64,000 nt of DNA from Caldilineaceae bacterium (GCA_022827195.1 JAJDTL010000003.1:1-64000), one strand, 5' to 3'; positions 7,631-17,406 are shown, counted from the stretch's first letter. Notes: a model not told the origin generated them from the sequence alone. A program made the numbers and translations.

Positions 7631-8806
7631 ATGAAACGGTCACGCCTTCGTGACGCGCTCCGGCTTGCGCCGGTCCTGCTGATCGGCTCTATCCTTTTCT
7701 CCGCATGCCGATCGCCCCAGCCGACGTTGGCGAACGCAGACGTCGTAGGCGTCCTCAGCCGGCCTGTCGACGACCGCTTTGCCCGCGCGCTCGGGCCGGT
7801 CGAGTTCCGCTTTCCGCTCGATCACGGCCCGCACAAGGAATACGCCACAGAGTGGTGGTACTACACCGGCAACCTGACCGGCGAGGACGGCGGCGAATAC
7901 GGCTATCAGCTCACCTTCTTCCGCAGCGCCCTCGCGCCCGGTGAGTCGGACCGGCCGTCCGATTTTGCCGCGCAACAGCTCTATATGGCCCACTTCGCAG
8001 TAACCTCCGGCCCCGCGCGCCGGCATCTGAGTTTCGACCGCTTCAGCCGCGGCGCCGCGGGCGTGGCCGGCGCGACCGGCTCACCCGAATTCAGCGTCTG
8101 GCTCGACGACTGGCGCGCCCAGCAGACCGGGCCGGGCCGGATGCGCCTGCTCGCCGCCGCCGAGGGCGAAGACGGCCCCGTCTCAATCGACCTCACCCTC
8201 ACCGAGACGCGACCGCTCCTGCTCCACGGCGAAGACGGTTACAGCCGCAAGGGCCCCGAAGCCGGCAACGCCAACCACTACTACAGCCTCGCTCGCATGG
8301 ACACCACCGGTCATGTCGTCTTCGGCGGATCGCAGGACTCCGTCTCCGGATTCAGCTGGATGGACCACGAGTTCGGCACCTCCGCGCTCAGCGAGGACGC
8401 CGTGGGCTGGGACTGGTTCGCCGTCACTCTCGACAACGGCGTCGTCCTCATGTTCGCCGAGATCCGCACCAGCTCCGGCACAACGCAGGACATCTTCGAA
8501 GGCACGCTCAGTTTCCCCGACGGACGCCAGCTTCCAATCGCTTCCAGCGAGCTCGAACTGACAGCTACCGGCAGCTGGACCAGCCCCGATACCGGCATCG
8601 TCTATCCCAGCGGCTGGCGCGCCGTATTTCACCAGCACCAAATCGACTTGACGATTGAACCGCTGATCGAAGACCAGGAGATGGATGTGGCCTTCACCTA
8701 CTACGAGGGTGCCACCACTGTACGCGGCCTCATGAAAGGCCAGCCCGTCACTGGTCGCGGCTACGTCGAACTGACCGGTTACGGCGCGGTCGGTTTTCAG
8801 AGATAG
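7631..8806 (+). CDS. CrtC/AttH-like lipocalin-fold lipoprotein
   Basis: The protein has 391 residues. A signal peptide ends in the lipobox LFSAC (Cys ~26), so it is an exported lipoprotein. The mature part begins EFRFPLDHGPH and EYATEWWYYTGNL, followed by YGYQLTFFR and, later, SGFSWMDHEFGTS and GWDWFAVTLDNG. These are signatures of the AttH/carotenoid 1,2-hydratase (CrtC-like) family, a double-lipocalin fold. Substrates of the lipoprotein members are mostly unknown, so carotenoid hydration should not be assumed. It lies 30 nt after the PLP enzyme stop and may share its transcript. Confidence 0.85.
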   Translation: MKRSRLRDALRLAPVLLIGSILFSACRSPQPTLANADVVGVLSRPVDDRFARALGPVEFRFPLDHGPHKEYATEWWYYTGNLTGEDGGEYGYQLTFFRSALAPGESDRPSDFAAQQLYMAHFAVTSGPARRHLSFDRFSRGAAGVAGATGSPEFSVWLDDWRAQQTGPGRMRLLAAAEGEDGPVSIDLTLTETRPLLLHGEDGYSRKGPEAGNANHYYSLARMDTTGHVVFGGSQDSVSGFSWMDHEFGTSALSEDAVGWDWFAVTLDNGVVLMFAEIRTSSGTTQDIFEGTLSFPDGRQLPIASSELELTATGSWTSPDTGIVYPSGWRAVFHQHQIDLTIEPLIEDQEMDVAFTYYEGATTVRGLMKGQPVTGRGYVELTGYGAVGFQR

Positions 8807-8928
8807 GTCAACTTTTGCCAATCGCGCCGAAGCAGTCCAGAATTGGCCTGTTGCGCCAATGCTTCCGACGCGCTCCGAACGCCTGGAAGCGACGTTGACC
8901 TGAGAACCCTGAGAGGAGACCCTTCTTC

Positions 8929-9774
8929 ATGTTGACCCAGCCGTTTACGAGCAACGCCGCAGACAACGCAGTTCGGCGGCGTCCCACCGCGTCGATCCTG
9001 CTCCGTAGGCTGGGACCGGTGCTCTGCCTGCTCATCTGCCTGCTTCTGCTCGCGGCCTGCGAAGGCCCCGGCCCGTCGGAGCCCGCAGCCGGATCTGAGC
9101 CCGTCGCCGCAGATACCCCCACGCCTCAGCCAGAGCCTGAGCCGACCGATACGCCCGTTCCCGAACCCGAACCGGCGCCCACAGCCACGGCCGTCCCGCA
9201 GGAGGAATCGGAGGCGGAGAGCGTCGAGTCGCCTGTCGTCGGCCGGACCTTTGTCATCGCGCCGGAAGAGTCCGAGGCCCGATTCATCATCGATGAGGAG
9301 CTCTTCGGCCAGCCCAAGACCGTTGTCGGCACGACCAGCGCCCTGTCAGGCGAACTGACTGTTGTCGCGGCAAACCCTTCGGCCAGCCAAATCGGCGTGA
9401 TCCAGATCGACGCCGACACATTCATTACCGATCACGACCGCCGCAACGGCGCCATCCGCCGCTTCATTCTGCAGTCCAATCGCCATCGCTACATCACCTT
9501 CAACGCGACCGCGCTCACCGGTCTGCCCGCTGAAGTTGCCGTCGGCGAAGAGGTCCAGTTCAAAATCAGCGGTGATCTGACCGTGCGCGAACTCACCAAA
9601 CCGGTGCTATTCGACGTGACATTGCAGGTCCTTTCCGAAACCGAGATTCAAGGGACCGCTTCAACCGTCGTGGCCCTTGAGACCTTCGAACTCACCATCC
9701 CCCAGGTGCCCAGCGTCGCCAACGTCGGCGAGGAGTTCATCGTCGAATTTGACTTTGTCGCACGCGCGCAGTAG
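8929..9774 (+). CDS. YceI-family lipoprotein
   Basis: The protein has 281 residues. An N-terminal hydrophobic stretch (LGPVLCLLICLLLLAAC) ends in a lipobox. A Pro/Glu-rich linker (~residues 45-90, repeated EPEP and TPTP) follows. The C-terminal YceI domain starts near FVIAPEESEARFII and includes GTTSALSGELTV, DADTFITDHDRRNGAIR and LTVRELTKPVLFDV. YceI domains are lipocalin-like beta barrels that bind isoprenoid chains, and the cellular role varies. A GAGAGGAG site ~10 nt before ATG 8929 supports the start. Two lipocalin-like lipoproteins in a row (this and the CrtC/AttH-like gene) suggest a shared lipid or isoprenoid theme, which is inference. Confidence 0.9.
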   Translation: MLTQPFTSNAADNAVRRRPTASILLRRLGPVLCLLICLLLLAACEGPGPSEPAAGSEPVAADTPTPQPEPEPTDTPVPEPEPAPTATAVPQEESEAESVESPVVGRTFVIAPEESEARFIIDEELFGQPKTVVGTTSALSGELTVVAANPSASQIGVIQIDADTFITDHDRRNGAIRRFILQSNRHRYITFNATALTGLPAEVAVGEEVQFKISGDLTVRELTKPVLFDVTLQVLSETEIQGTASTVVALETFELTIPQVPSVANVGEEFIVEFDFVARAQ

Positions 9775-9857
9775 ATACGCGTGCGTCTGTCCGGCGTCAA
9801 AGGGCTTTTCTTTGTTGAAGCCAGCGCTCAAGCTCAGCACCCAGGGGTCTATCCGAC

Positions 9858-10769
9858 TTGTCTGACCAGAAACAGCCGGTGATCGCAGTCGGCAACGCCG
9901 TCGATGTCGAACTCCTGCGGGAAGGGTTCAACCGCGGCTTCGCCGACTACCGCTACAATATGCAGATGGACCCGGCTGCCGCGCGCGCGTACATGGGCTA
10001 TGCCGGCATCGCCGCCGAGGACTGCGCCGTCCTCATCGCAGAGGAATGCGGGCGGACGCACGGCGTCGGCGCCGCGCTGCTGGCCGTGCGCGGTGAGGAC
10101 GGCTGGTGCGGCGGGCTCAGCGTTGCGCCCGAATATCGCGGGCACGGCTGGGGTCGGCGGCTGATGGAGGCGCAGAAGCGGCGCGGGCAGGAGCGGGGTC
10201 TGCGCCGAATCCGTCTTGAGGTGCGCACCGAAAACGACCCTGCCGGCGCCGTCTATCGCCAGGTCGGTTTTGAACCTGTCCGCGAACTGCTGCTGTGGGA
10301 AAGGGACCCTCGCCAGGGCCCTCTGCCCCTTCCCTTCGAACCGCTTGAAGAAGGCGACCCCGCCAGGGTTCTGCAGCAGTTCTACGGCTGGCACAACCTG
10401 CGTTTGGCTTGGCAGCGCAGAAAGACCAACCTGCTCAATTACGTGGCGCAGCGCAACTGCGTCGGCCTGACAATTCCGGCCAGAGACGGGGCGCCGGTCG
10501 CCTACGCCATCGCCGAGCTGATGCCGCGTTCGCGGCCGCAGCCCCCCGGTCAGGCCGAAATGCGCCTGCAGATTATCGACATCGCCGTCGATCCGGCAGC
10601 CGAACTCCACGACGCGGCGCGGCCCCTGGTTCAGGCACTCCAACTTCGCTACGTTGACGCGCTACTCACACTCTACAATGAACCCGCCGACAGCCGCCTC
10701 AATCCGATTTTCGCCTCATTCGGCTTTCGCGTCTATGATCGGCAGTATGAAATGGTATTGGACCTGTAA
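9858..10769 (+). CDS. GNAT-family N-acetyltransferase
   Basis: The protein has 303 residues from a TTG start. The acetyl-CoA motif A is visible as [17 protein letters not shown] (~residues 92-108), then [10 protein letters not shown] and [10 protein letters not shown], which is motif B. The second half (after ~150) has [17 protein letters not shown] and a weaker GNAT-like end ([18 protein letters not shown]), so it may be a tandem or half-degenerate two-GNAT protein. The substrate is unknown. The start is not certain: no strong ribosome binding site precedes the TTG, and the first ATG in frame is ~35 codons in. Confidence 0.8.
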   Translation: MSDQKQPVIAVGNAVDVELLREGFNRGFADYRYNMQMDPAAARAYMGYAGIAAEDCAVLIAEECGRTHGVGAALLAVRGEDGWCGGLSVAPEYRGHGWGRRLMEAQKRRGQERGLRRIRLEVRTENDPAGAVYRQVGFEPVRELLLWERDPRQGPLPLPFEPLEEGDPARVLQQFYGWHNLRLAWQRRKTNLLNYVAQRNCVGLTIPARDGAPVAYAIAELMPRSRPQPPGQAEMRLQIIDIAVDPAAELHDAARPLVQALQLRYVDALLTLYNEPADSRLNPIFASFGFRVYDRQYEMVLDL

Positions 10770-10855
10770 CTCAGGCGGCATGGTTTTGCCCGATTTGGTT
10801 GGCCCGAATACCGTATGAAAGTGTCGCCAACGACTCACCTGGAGAGACGAGAGTA

Positions 10856-11842
10856 ATGAATGACCCGATTCGTGTAGCAGTTACCGGCGCGGCCGGCAAC
10901 ATCGGCTATGCCCTCATTTTTCGCATCGCAAATGGCGATCTGTTCGGCCCCGATCAACCCGTCATTCTCCAACTGCTGGAGATTCCCCCGGCCATGGGGG
11001 CGCTAGAGGGTGTGGCAATGGAGCTGGACGACTGCGCCTTCCCCCTGCTCACGCAGACAGTGCTGACCGATCAGCCCGATGTCGCCTTTGATCGCGCCAA
11101 CTGGTCCTTGCTAATCGGCGCCCGCCCCCGCACCGCCGGTATGGAGCGCAAAGACCTGCTCAGCGCCAACGGCCCCATCTTCGTTACCCAGGGCCGGGCC
11201 ATCAACAAGAACGCCGCTCCCGACGCGCGCATCGTCGTCGTCGGCAACCCAGCCAATACCAACTGCCTCATCGCCATGACAAACGCACCCGATGTGCCCC
11301 CCGAGCGCTTCACAGCCATGACCCGCCTCGATCACAACCGCGCCAGGACAATGCTCGCGCATAAGGCGGGGCGTCCCCTTACCTCTGTGACGGACGTCAC
11401 CATCTGGGGCAATCACAGCGCCACCCAATACCCCGATGCCTTCCACGCCCGGATCGACGGCAGGCCGGCCGCGCAGGTTATCGGCGATGACAACTGGATC
11501 AAAGAGACCTTCGTCCCCACCGTCCAGCAGCGCGGCGCGGCTGTAATCGCCGCCAGGGGCGCCAGCAGCGCGGCCAGCGCGGCCAACGCCTGCAGCAATC
11601 ATGTGCAAACCTGGTACGCCGGAACGTCGGCCGGGGATTGGGCGAGCATGGGCATCCCCAGTACCGGCGCTTACGACTCGCCCGCCGGCGTCATCTTCAG
11701 CTACCCTCTTACAATCAAGGATGGGGATTACAGCGTTGTGGGCGGTCTGGAGCTGAGCCAGTTCGACCGGTCGGCGATCGCCGCCACCGCCCAGGAGCTC
11801 CTCGAGGAGCGCGACGCGGTCTCCGACTGGCTGGGTCGATAA
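10856..11842 (+). CDS. mdh: Malate dehydrogenase (NAD-dependent)
   Basis: This enzyme interconverts malate and oxaloacetate. The Rossmann loop is [11 protein letters not shown] near the N-terminus. It is followed by [48 protein letters not shown] (substrate Arg and catalytic Asp) and [12 protein letters not shown] with the catalytic His. The pattern fits the MDH type 2 (Thermus/cytosolic-like) group rather than the LDH-like group. The frame opens at 10799, but CTGGAGAGACGAGAGTA directly before ATG 10856 is a good ribosome binding site and gives the family length of 328 residues. The TCA-cycle genes sucCD lie elsewhere in this window. Confidence 0.95.
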   Translation: MNDPIRVAVTGAAGNIGYALIFRIANGDLFGPDQPVILQLLEIPPAMGALEGVAMELDDCAFPLLTQTVLTDQPDVAFDRANWSLLIGARPRTAGMERKDLLSANGPIFVTQGRAINKNAAPDARIVVVGNPANTNCLIAMTNAPDVPPERFTAMTRLDHNRARTMLAHKAGRPLTSVTDVTIWGNHSATQYPDAFHARIDGRPAAQVIGDDNWIKETFVPTVQQRGAAVIAARGASSAASAANACSNHVQTWYAGTSAGDWASMGIPSTGAYDSPAGVIFSYPLTIKDGDYSVVGGLELSQFDRSAIAATAQELLEERDAVSDWLGR

Positions 11843-11867
11843 CCGGCCTTGACAGGCCCGTGGCACA

Positions 11868-12212
11868 TCATAACTCGCCGTTGCCCGACTCCTCCGGCAG
11901 CGGCTCGACCCAACCCTCGCGCACAATCTGTCGGTAGTGAACGTCAACCGACTTCGTCAGCTCCGGCTGCAGGTCGTAGTGAATCGCCAGCTGCAGCACA
12001 GCGCGCATCACGTCCTGCAGCTCCTTGGCAAACGCGTCCCGGTCCGGCGGGCCCAGCTTCTCGGCCTTCACGCCCTTGTGCTCGAAATGGCTTACCTGGC
12101 TCGCCACCTCTCCGCACTCCTCGGCCAGCCGCGTAGCGATATAGAATGGATCGTCGCCGTCCTGAAAGCGGCTGTTCAGCCCCTCGGCGATCCTGTATAG
12201 CTTCTCGATCAT
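11868..12212 (-). CDS. MazG-like nucleotide pyrophosphohydrolase
   Basis: The 114-residue all-alpha protein has the EECGEV motif (~residues 31-36) and a downstream ELQDVMRAV helix. Together they form the ExxE...ExxD metal site of the MazG/dUTPase-2 superfamily. Small single-domain members hydrolyse NTPs or non-canonical nucleotides; the substrate here cannot be told. Its start codon overlaps the stop of the RluA-family gene by 4 nt (ATGA), which implies translational coupling. Confidence 0.85.
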   Translation of the reverse strand: MIEKLYRIAEGLNSRFQDGDDPFYIATRLAEECGEVASQVSHFEHKGVKAEKLGPPDRDAFAKELQDVMRAVLQLAIHYDLQPELTKSVDVHYRQIVREGWVEPLPEESGNGEL

Positions 12213-13201
12213 TCCTCGTATTCTCCCAGGCGGTCGAGCACCCGCCGCAGGTCCGCCGGCAGCGGCGCCTCGAACAACCGCTGCTCCTCCGTTCCCGGCA
12301 GGTGGATCCCCAGCCTGATGGCGTGAAGAAACGGCCGCTCCAGCGCCAGCCGCGCCCGCGTGAAGCCGTACATCGTATCTCCGACAACCGGGTTTCTGCG
12401 CCAGGCGAAATGCACGCGAATCTGGTGCGTTCTCCCCGTATGCAGAGCGGCGCGCACCAGCGAAAAGCGTACCGTCTGCCCGCCCATCCGCGTATCATAC
12501 ACGCGCAAGCTCTCGTAGTCGGTCACGGCCGCGCGCCCGCTCCCGCCCGCCGCACCGCTTGCAGTTGGCAGCACCGTCATCCGCTGCCGCTCGGTCGGAT
12601 GGCGGCCAACAGGCGCATCGATCCGGCCCCGCGGCGGCTCGATCCTGCCCTCCAACAGCGCAACGTACTCCTTGCGTACCGTCCGCGCCGCGAACTGCCC
12701 CTGCAAAAAATGCATCGCCGCATCGTGCTTGGCCACCACGATCACGCCCGACGTCCCCTTGTCCAGCCGGTGGACGATGCCGGGCCGCCTTTCGCCGCCG
12801 ATCCCCTCCAGTTCCGGGCAATGGTGCAGCACGGCATTAACGAGCGTATCGGCCGCGTGCCCCGGTCCCGGATGCACAACAAGGCCGGCCTGCTTGTCGA
12901 TGACCAGCAGGTCGTTATCTTCATAGATGATGTCAAGGGGAATCTCTTGCGGCTGTAGTGTCGTATCCTGCGGCGGCAGCTGCACGACCTCGACCTGCGC
13001 CGCCGCCACCAGCGCCAGGCCGGCCTTCGCCGGACGCTCGCCGTTGACCTGCACCAACCCGTCGGCGATCCAGCGCTTCACCGCGCTGCGGCTGGAGTCC
13101 TGAAACTGCTCGGTCAGCCACCGGTCCAGGCGTTGGCCGGCTGCGGACGCGGGAACTATGAAATGGCGCACCGCGCGTCTTTCCTCGTCCACGCGCCGCA
13201 C
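12209..13201 (-). CDS. RluA/RluD-family rRNA pseudouridine synthase
   Basis: The protein has 330 residues. An N-terminal S4 RNA-binding domain (GQRLDRWLTEQF to LVQVNGERPAKAG) is followed by the pseudouridine synthase domain. The catalytic motif is HRLDKGTSGVIVVAK with its conserved Asp. DIIYEDNDLLVIDKQAGLVVHPG and HTGRTHQIRVHF are also typical. An S4 domain plus HRLDKGTSG indicates the RluD type that modifies 23S rRNA, but the exact target uridines cannot be assigned. It lies between lspA (11 nt upstream) and the MazG-like gene (4-nt overlap), in the common lspA-rluD order. Confidence 0.93.
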   Translation of the reverse strand: MRRVDEERRAVRHFIVPASAAGQRLDRWLTEQFQDSSRSAVKRWIADGLVQVNGERPAKAGLALVAAAQVEVVQLPPQDTTLQPQEIPLDIIYEDNDLLVIDKQAGLVVHPGPGHAADTLVNAVLHHCPELEGIGGERRPGIVHRLDKGTSGVIVVAKHDAAMHFLQGQFAARTVRKEYVALLEGRIEPPRGRIDAPVGRHPTERQRMTVLPTASGAAGGSGRAAVTDYESLRVYDTRMGGQTVRFSLVRAALHTGRTHQIRVHFAWRRNPVVGDTMYGFTRARLALERPFLHAIRLGIHLPGTEEQRLFEAPLPADLRRVLDRLGEYEE

Positions 13202-13212
13202 CCTGTCCCCGG

Positions 13213-13782
13213 CTACGCTTCCGACGACTCCGCCGCGCCTATTTCGAGGGCCTCAGCCTTGGCCCGCCTGGAAAGTTGTATGTCCTGGTAGAGGATGACG
13301 ACAGCGAGGGCGATCACACTGCAAACGATCGAAGAATCCGCGATGTTGAAATTCGGCCAGTAGTAGACTCCGGGCACGCCTACCTTGACGAAGTCGGTTA
13401 CGTAACCTTGGTGGAGGCGGTCAATCACGTTCCCCAGTGCGCCGCCTACCTGGAAGCCGAGCAGGACGCGGATCAATCGCTGGTTTTCCGGCAAGTGCCA
13501 CAAGGCATAGTAGAAGACGGCCACTGTAACCGCTGCCGCGATGACGATGAAGACCGGGCCCGCCCCCTGCAAAATACCAAATGCCGCGCCGTAATTGTAG
13601 ACATGCTCAAAGACGAAATACTCGCCCAACGCCGGAAACGGAATGATGTAATCATACTTTTCGATGTTCCGACGCACCAGGATCTTCGTCCATTGGTCCA
13701 GCGGGATTACAATGGCCGCCACCAGCAGGATGAGCCACGTACGCCTTACAATTGAACTGAGCACCGGACGCCTCTCAGTCAT
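13213..13782 (-). CDS. lspA: Lipoprotein signal peptidase (signal peptidase II)
   Basis: LspA cleaves the signal peptides of prolipoproteins after lipid attachment. Several lipoproteins in this window would be its substrates. The sequence shows four membrane helices, the first with VIPLDQWTKILVRRN, and NYGAAFGIL. The two catalytic aspartates are visible in GGALGNVIDRL and in VTDFV...NFNIADS. GAAAGGAGAGAGGGA directly precedes ATG 13782, so that start is preferred over the upstream opening at 13830; it gives 189 residues. Confidence 0.95.
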   Translation of the reverse strand: MTERRPVLSSIVRRTWLILLVAAIVIPLDQWTKILVRRNIEKYDYIIPFPALGEYFVFEHVYNYGAAFGILQGAGPVFIVIAAAVTVAVFYYALWHLPENQRLIRVLLGFQVGGALGNVIDRLHQGYVTDFVKVGVPGVYYWPNFNIADSSIVCSVIALAVVILYQDIQLSRRAKAEALEIGAAESSEA

Positions 13783-13913
13783 TCCCTCTCTCCTTTCGGC
13801 TACATTTCCGAATTCTAACACAGCCACCAAAAGATGAAGAATGGCGGCGCCCGTGCTATACTTGCCTAATTTGCGCCGTTACTTTCAAGTAGCAGAGATT
13901 GTGGGAAGGTTGG

Positions 13914-14729
13914 ATGGCTCGCGAAATTACCGTTGCCCTCGTGCAGATGGCGCCCGGCCTGAACAGCGCCGAAGACAATCTGCGCAAGATGGGGGAGTTC
14001 ATCGAGACGATCTGCAATTCGCAGCCGACCGACCTCATCGTCTTCCCCGAGCTCAGCTACACCGGCACTGAGTTGGGGCTGCGTGCCACCGCGCTGGCAG
14101 AACGCGTGCCCGGCCACGCCACCAACTACCTCGCCAAGCGCGCCGACGACTACAACACCCACGTCGTCTTTGGCCTTGTCATCAAAGAGAAGGTCGAGAG
14201 CATCCTGTACAACGGTGTCGCCTGCCTCGGCCCCGATGGCGAATTCACCTCGGCCTATCACAAGGTGCATTTGCTCGGCGAGGAGCGCCAAGTCTACCGG
14301 CCCGGCTTCCGATTCATCAATGTCGACGCCGAATGGGGCCGTTTCGGGCTGATGATCGGCTCCGATGTCGTCTTCCCCGAGGCCGCCCGCAGCCTCACCC
14401 TGGACGGCGCCGAACTGCTCGTCCTCGCCGCCAACTGGGAGGCCGGCCGCCGCGAACAGTGGCGCGCCCACATCGTCAGCCGCGCAACCGAGAACGCCGC
14501 CTTTGTGGCCGCCGCCAACCGCGTCGGCGCAGAACCCACCATCCAGTTTGCCGGCGACTCCATCATTGCAGGGCCGGAAGGCGAACACTACACCGTTCTC
14601 GAAGAGCCGATGGAGGGCTATGCTATCGCAAGGATCGATCTCGATCGCGTTCGCGTGGTCCGCGAAGAACGTCAACTGATCCAGTTCCGCGAGCCGAACG
14701 CCTACCGCGCCATCGTCAGAAAATACTGA
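13914..14729 (+). CDS. Nitrilase-superfamily protein lacking the catalytic cysteine
   Basis: The protein has 271 residues with the carbon-nitrogen hydrolase fold. The triad glutamate (E46 in FPELSYTG) and lysine (K117 in YHKVHLLGEE) are present. The usual nucleophile position, within GxxICYDxxFPE, reads GLMIGSDVVFPE: Gly149 (codon GGC 14358-14360) replaces Cys. The rest of the fold is well conserved (ELLVLAANWEAGRREQW, ENAAFVAAANRVG, GDSIIAGPEGE). It should therefore lack amidase or nitrilase activity, unless another residue serves. GGAAGGTTGG precedes ATG 13914. A TATACT at 13856-13861 could be its -10 element. Confidence 0.88.
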   Translation: MAREITVALVQMAPGLNSAEDNLRKMGEFIETICNSQPTDLIVFPELSYTGTELGLRATALAERVPGHATNYLAKRADDYNTHVVFGLVIKEKVESILYNGVACLGPDGEFTSAYHKVHLLGEERQVYRPGFRFINVDAEWGRFGLMIGSDVVFPEAARSLTLDGAELLVLAANWEAGRREQWRAHIVSRATENAAFVAAANRVGAEPTIQFAGDSIIAGPEGEHYTVLEEPMEGYAIARIDLDRVRVVREERQLIQFREPNAYRAIVRKY

Positions 14730-16180
14730 ACCGGGCTGACATACTGATGGCGCAAGGAGCTTTCTCTCAGTTGGCGTCGCCTGCGAGACGCCCATGAGTC
14801 CAGTCTGCAGCCCTTCGATGAAGGCATGATTTCAAGAGAGGTCTGGACCGGGAACCGGTTTTGGCCCAGGCCCGGCAAGTGACTTCTCTCCGTGGTATGC
14901 ACTGATCAACATGCACTTTCAGCCGCAGCCATGCAGTACAAAAAACAGATGACGATGGGCCGAAGCGACCGGCCGGTGACGAAGTCTGACGATGAAAAGC
15001 GAAAAAAGGATTTGGAGACGGATTCCCGGGCAAAAGGCTGTCAATTGTGCTAAGCTGGCATCAACATCAACAGCCGGCCATTGTAGCGAGAAACGAGAAA
15101 CTGAAGACCGGGGACAAAGAACGCAAAAGCCCTTACTCGAGCCATCCGGTCGCCGCACATCTGCCGCCGGGAGACGGCCGCTCCTGCCGTCTCCTATCGC
15201 CACAAAAAAAAGGCCCCGACCCGACTTGGCCGGACTTCATCGGACTTCCCTCGGCTATACCGGACGTGACGAGTCCCTTCGTGTGAGTTCGTGTTCTTCG
15301 TGGATCGCCAATATGTTTCAGACGCCATCTGCCAGGGCACCGGGATATCGAGCAACGCCAATGCGAACAAGAGACTTAGCGGGTACAACAGAAACTCAAG
15401 ACTGAATGCTCGAAACTAAGGAGACATCCCCCCCCAGAAAAATTTTTTTGGGGGTGACATTGGACGACATTGGGTGACATTGGGGGACCTATGTCCCCCT
15501 TTTACCCCAAAACGAGAGGGCCTCGGCCCCTCTGTCCAAAGGACCCGGACGACCGCTATGTCGGATTCACACACACGCAATCGATGGGACCGACAGCCAG
15601 AAGAACCAGGACGGATCTGACTGGCAGAGAAGATCGAAACGTCCGGTTTCTGAAGGGAATCTGCTTAGAGACACTGTAACAACACTGTGGGACCGAACAA
15701 CGACGTCAGAAGATCCTCTTGTGACGATTACATGGCCCTTTTTGGCCGCTCTTGGATGATTTTCGTGGAAGCAGGAGGACTTCGGTCCATCTCGACGTGG
15801 AAACTGGAACACCACCATGACAGACTTGCAGCAGCCTAACTTTTTGGATCCGATGAATATAGAACCAACCGAATCGCGCCGCCACTTCCCGCTATACACT
15901 CGCCAGGGATGGACGAGCCGACACACCCTCGCCTGTCATCGGCGGACAGGCGGCAGCAGCCTTCCCTACAGGGTCGGCGAAGAATGGGCTGTCGCAGCAA
16001 ACTGGAAAGTACACGCTACCGGCAGCGACCATGCCAAACGCGCAGAGAAGGCAGTCCTCGATCAACCCATTCGCCGGCGGTCAGTCGAAACCAGTCCCAA
16101 TGAGAGATTCGCATTGAACTATCATGCTGTCGCTTACTCTGACCGGCCGCCGCTGACATTTGCAATCAGGTTCACATCCT
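14730..16180. other. 1.45-kb gene-free region
   Basis: I see no recognisable gene on either strand; the ORFs here are short and lack family features. The region holds hairpins, such as GGGAGACGG...CCGTCTCC near 15170-15195, poly-C/poly-T tracts and short repeats (listed separately). A phrase resembling TTCGTGTTCTTCGTGGAT occurs at ~15287-15305. It may have been a gene that eroded, or an unannotated RNA region. Confidence 0.5.
15429..15499. repeat. C-tract/G-tract hairpin followed by 10-bp repeats and second hairpin
   Basis: A C8 run and an AT-rich loop are followed by a G6 run (15429-15454), able to pair as a long C/G stem. Then come three 10-bp units, GTGACATTGG, ACGACATTGG and GTGACATTGG (15454-15483). 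Last is a perfect stem GGGGGAC-CTAT-GTCCCCC ending at 15499. The T7 inside the first loop argues against a standard terminator. Function unknown. Confidence 0.6.
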
Positions 16181-16732
16181 ATGGCTGAAACGGCAGAGTC
16201 ATCTCCGCGAATGTTTCAAAGATTCAACAGCGGCGACTGGCGCGCAGACGCCGCCATGACAGACTACCGCGCCGAGTGGTTCAACGCCCTGCTCGTCGAG
16301 CGCGCCGCTTGGACGACGGACGCACCTGAAGTCGAGTTGATGGATACCGTCATCGGAGGGCCAGGCTTCGTTTGGTTCCGCTTCTGGCTCCCCGAACTGG
16401 ACCAGCTCGTCGAAAAGTATTTCACCGCCGCCGGCGACGCAATCGGCTTCTACCTCCCGGTCTGTAGACCGCTGCAGCGCGACGACGAAGCCTACCGCAC
16501 CTCCGATCTGATCCTTGCCATCTGGTATAATGCAGACAAACGCGTATCCGTGCTGCGCGAGGCCGAGTTTGACGAGGCCCACCGCAGACAGCTTCTCAGC
16601 ACCGAGGAGGCCGAACGCGCCGAAACCCGAATTCGCGAACTGACAGCCGCTATCTTTCGCGATGAGTTTCCCCCGCCGCTCGTGCGTAACTTTGCCATTA
16701 ATACCGATAACAGTACTCCCGCTTCGCCATGA
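16181..16732 (+). CDS. DUF402 (FomD-like) protein
   Basis: The protein has 183 residues. The pattern FVWFRFWLPE, GDAIGFYLPVCRPL, YRTSDLILAIWYNADKRVSVLREAEFDEA, then a C-terminal helix with LLSTEEAERAE, matches DUF402/FomD-like domains. In these a beta core is followed by a D(L/I)xLxxWxxxxxxVxVLDExEF motif; characterised members hydrolyse nucleoside-diphosphate derivatives. Substrate here is unknown. The frame opens at 16160 but ATG 16181 (MAETAESS) is the more plausible start; no strong ribosome binding site is seen for either. Its stop overlaps the hisH start by 4 nt, so it is translationally coupled to the histidine genes. Confidence 0.7.
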   Translation: MAETAESSPRMFQRFNSGDWRADAAMTDYRAEWFNALLVERAAWTTDAPEVELMDTVIGGPGFVWFRFWLPELDQLVEKYFTAAGDAIGFYLPVCRPLQRDDEAYRTSDLILAIWYNADKRVSVLREAEFDEAHRRQLLSTEEAERAETRIRELTAAIFRDEFPPPLVRNFAINTDNSTPASP

Positions 16733-17400
16733 TCGCGATCGTTGACTATGGCGTCGGCAACCTGCGAAGCGTCTATAAGTCCTTCGAAGCGGTGGCCGGC
16801 CCCCTCGGTATCCAGGTCGATATCGTCGACCATCCGGTCGACTTTACGCAATGGAGCGCCCTCGTTTTGCCCGGACAGGGCGCCTTTGGCGACAGCATAA
16901 ACAATCTGCGCCGCCAGGGATTCGAAACGCCCCTGTTGGAAAGCGTCGCCGCCGGCCTTCCCCTCCTGGGCATCTGTGTCGGCATGCAGATGCTCTTTGA
17001 CGAGAGCGAGGAAATGGGTGTCCACGAAGGTCTGCACCTGATCCCGGGACGCGTGCGCCGCTTCCCTGCCGCAATGCCCGATCCAATTCGCTCCGGCCGC
17101 AGCCTGCGAGTCCCCCAGATCGGTTGGAACCAGCTCCATTGCCAGCGGCCAGACCCAATACTCGACGGCGTGCCCGACGGCGCGTTCGGCTACTTCGCCC
17201 ACAGCTATTACTGCGACGCCGCCCGTCCCGAAGCCGTCCTCACCCTTACTGACTACGGCATCGACTACCCCTCGATTGTCCGTCACCGCAATGCTTGGGG
17301 CATCCAGTGCCACCCGGAGAAGAGCCATACCGTCGGCCTTCATATCCTGCGCAACTTCATCGAGACCGTCGAGCGCCGGCCTCCGAACGGCGAGCTGTGA
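16729..17400 (+). CDS. hisH: Imidazole glycerol phosphate synthase, glutaminase subunit HisH
   Basis: HisH supplies ammonia to HisF for ring closure to imidazole glycerol phosphate. It is a class I amidotransferase. The N-terminus is IAIVDYGVGNLRSVYK, the catalytic Cys is in LLGICVGMQMLF, and the His/Glu pair is in GIQCHPEKSHTVGL near the C-terminus. The 223-residue length is typical. Its ATG overlaps the stop of the DUF402 gene (ATGA). Its partner hisF lies 3.6 kb downstream in the same direction, with hisA in between. Confidence 0.95.
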   Translation: MIAIVDYGVGNLRSVYKSFEAVAGPLGIQVDIVDHPVDFTQWSALVLPGQGAFGDSINNLRRQGFETPLLESVAAGLPLLGICVGMQMLFDESEEMGVHEGLHLIPGRVRRFPAAMPDPIRSGRSLRVPQIGWNQLHCQRPDPILDGVPDGAFGYFAHSYYCDAARPEAVLTLTDYGIDYPSIVRHRNAWGIQCHPEKSHTVGLHILRNFIETVERRPPNGEL

Positions 17401-17406
17401 GCCGAG

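Noticed and set aside
15817..16188. 123-codon plus-strand ORF in the gene-free region
   Set aside because: No family, no ribosome binding site, and composition unlike coding sequence.
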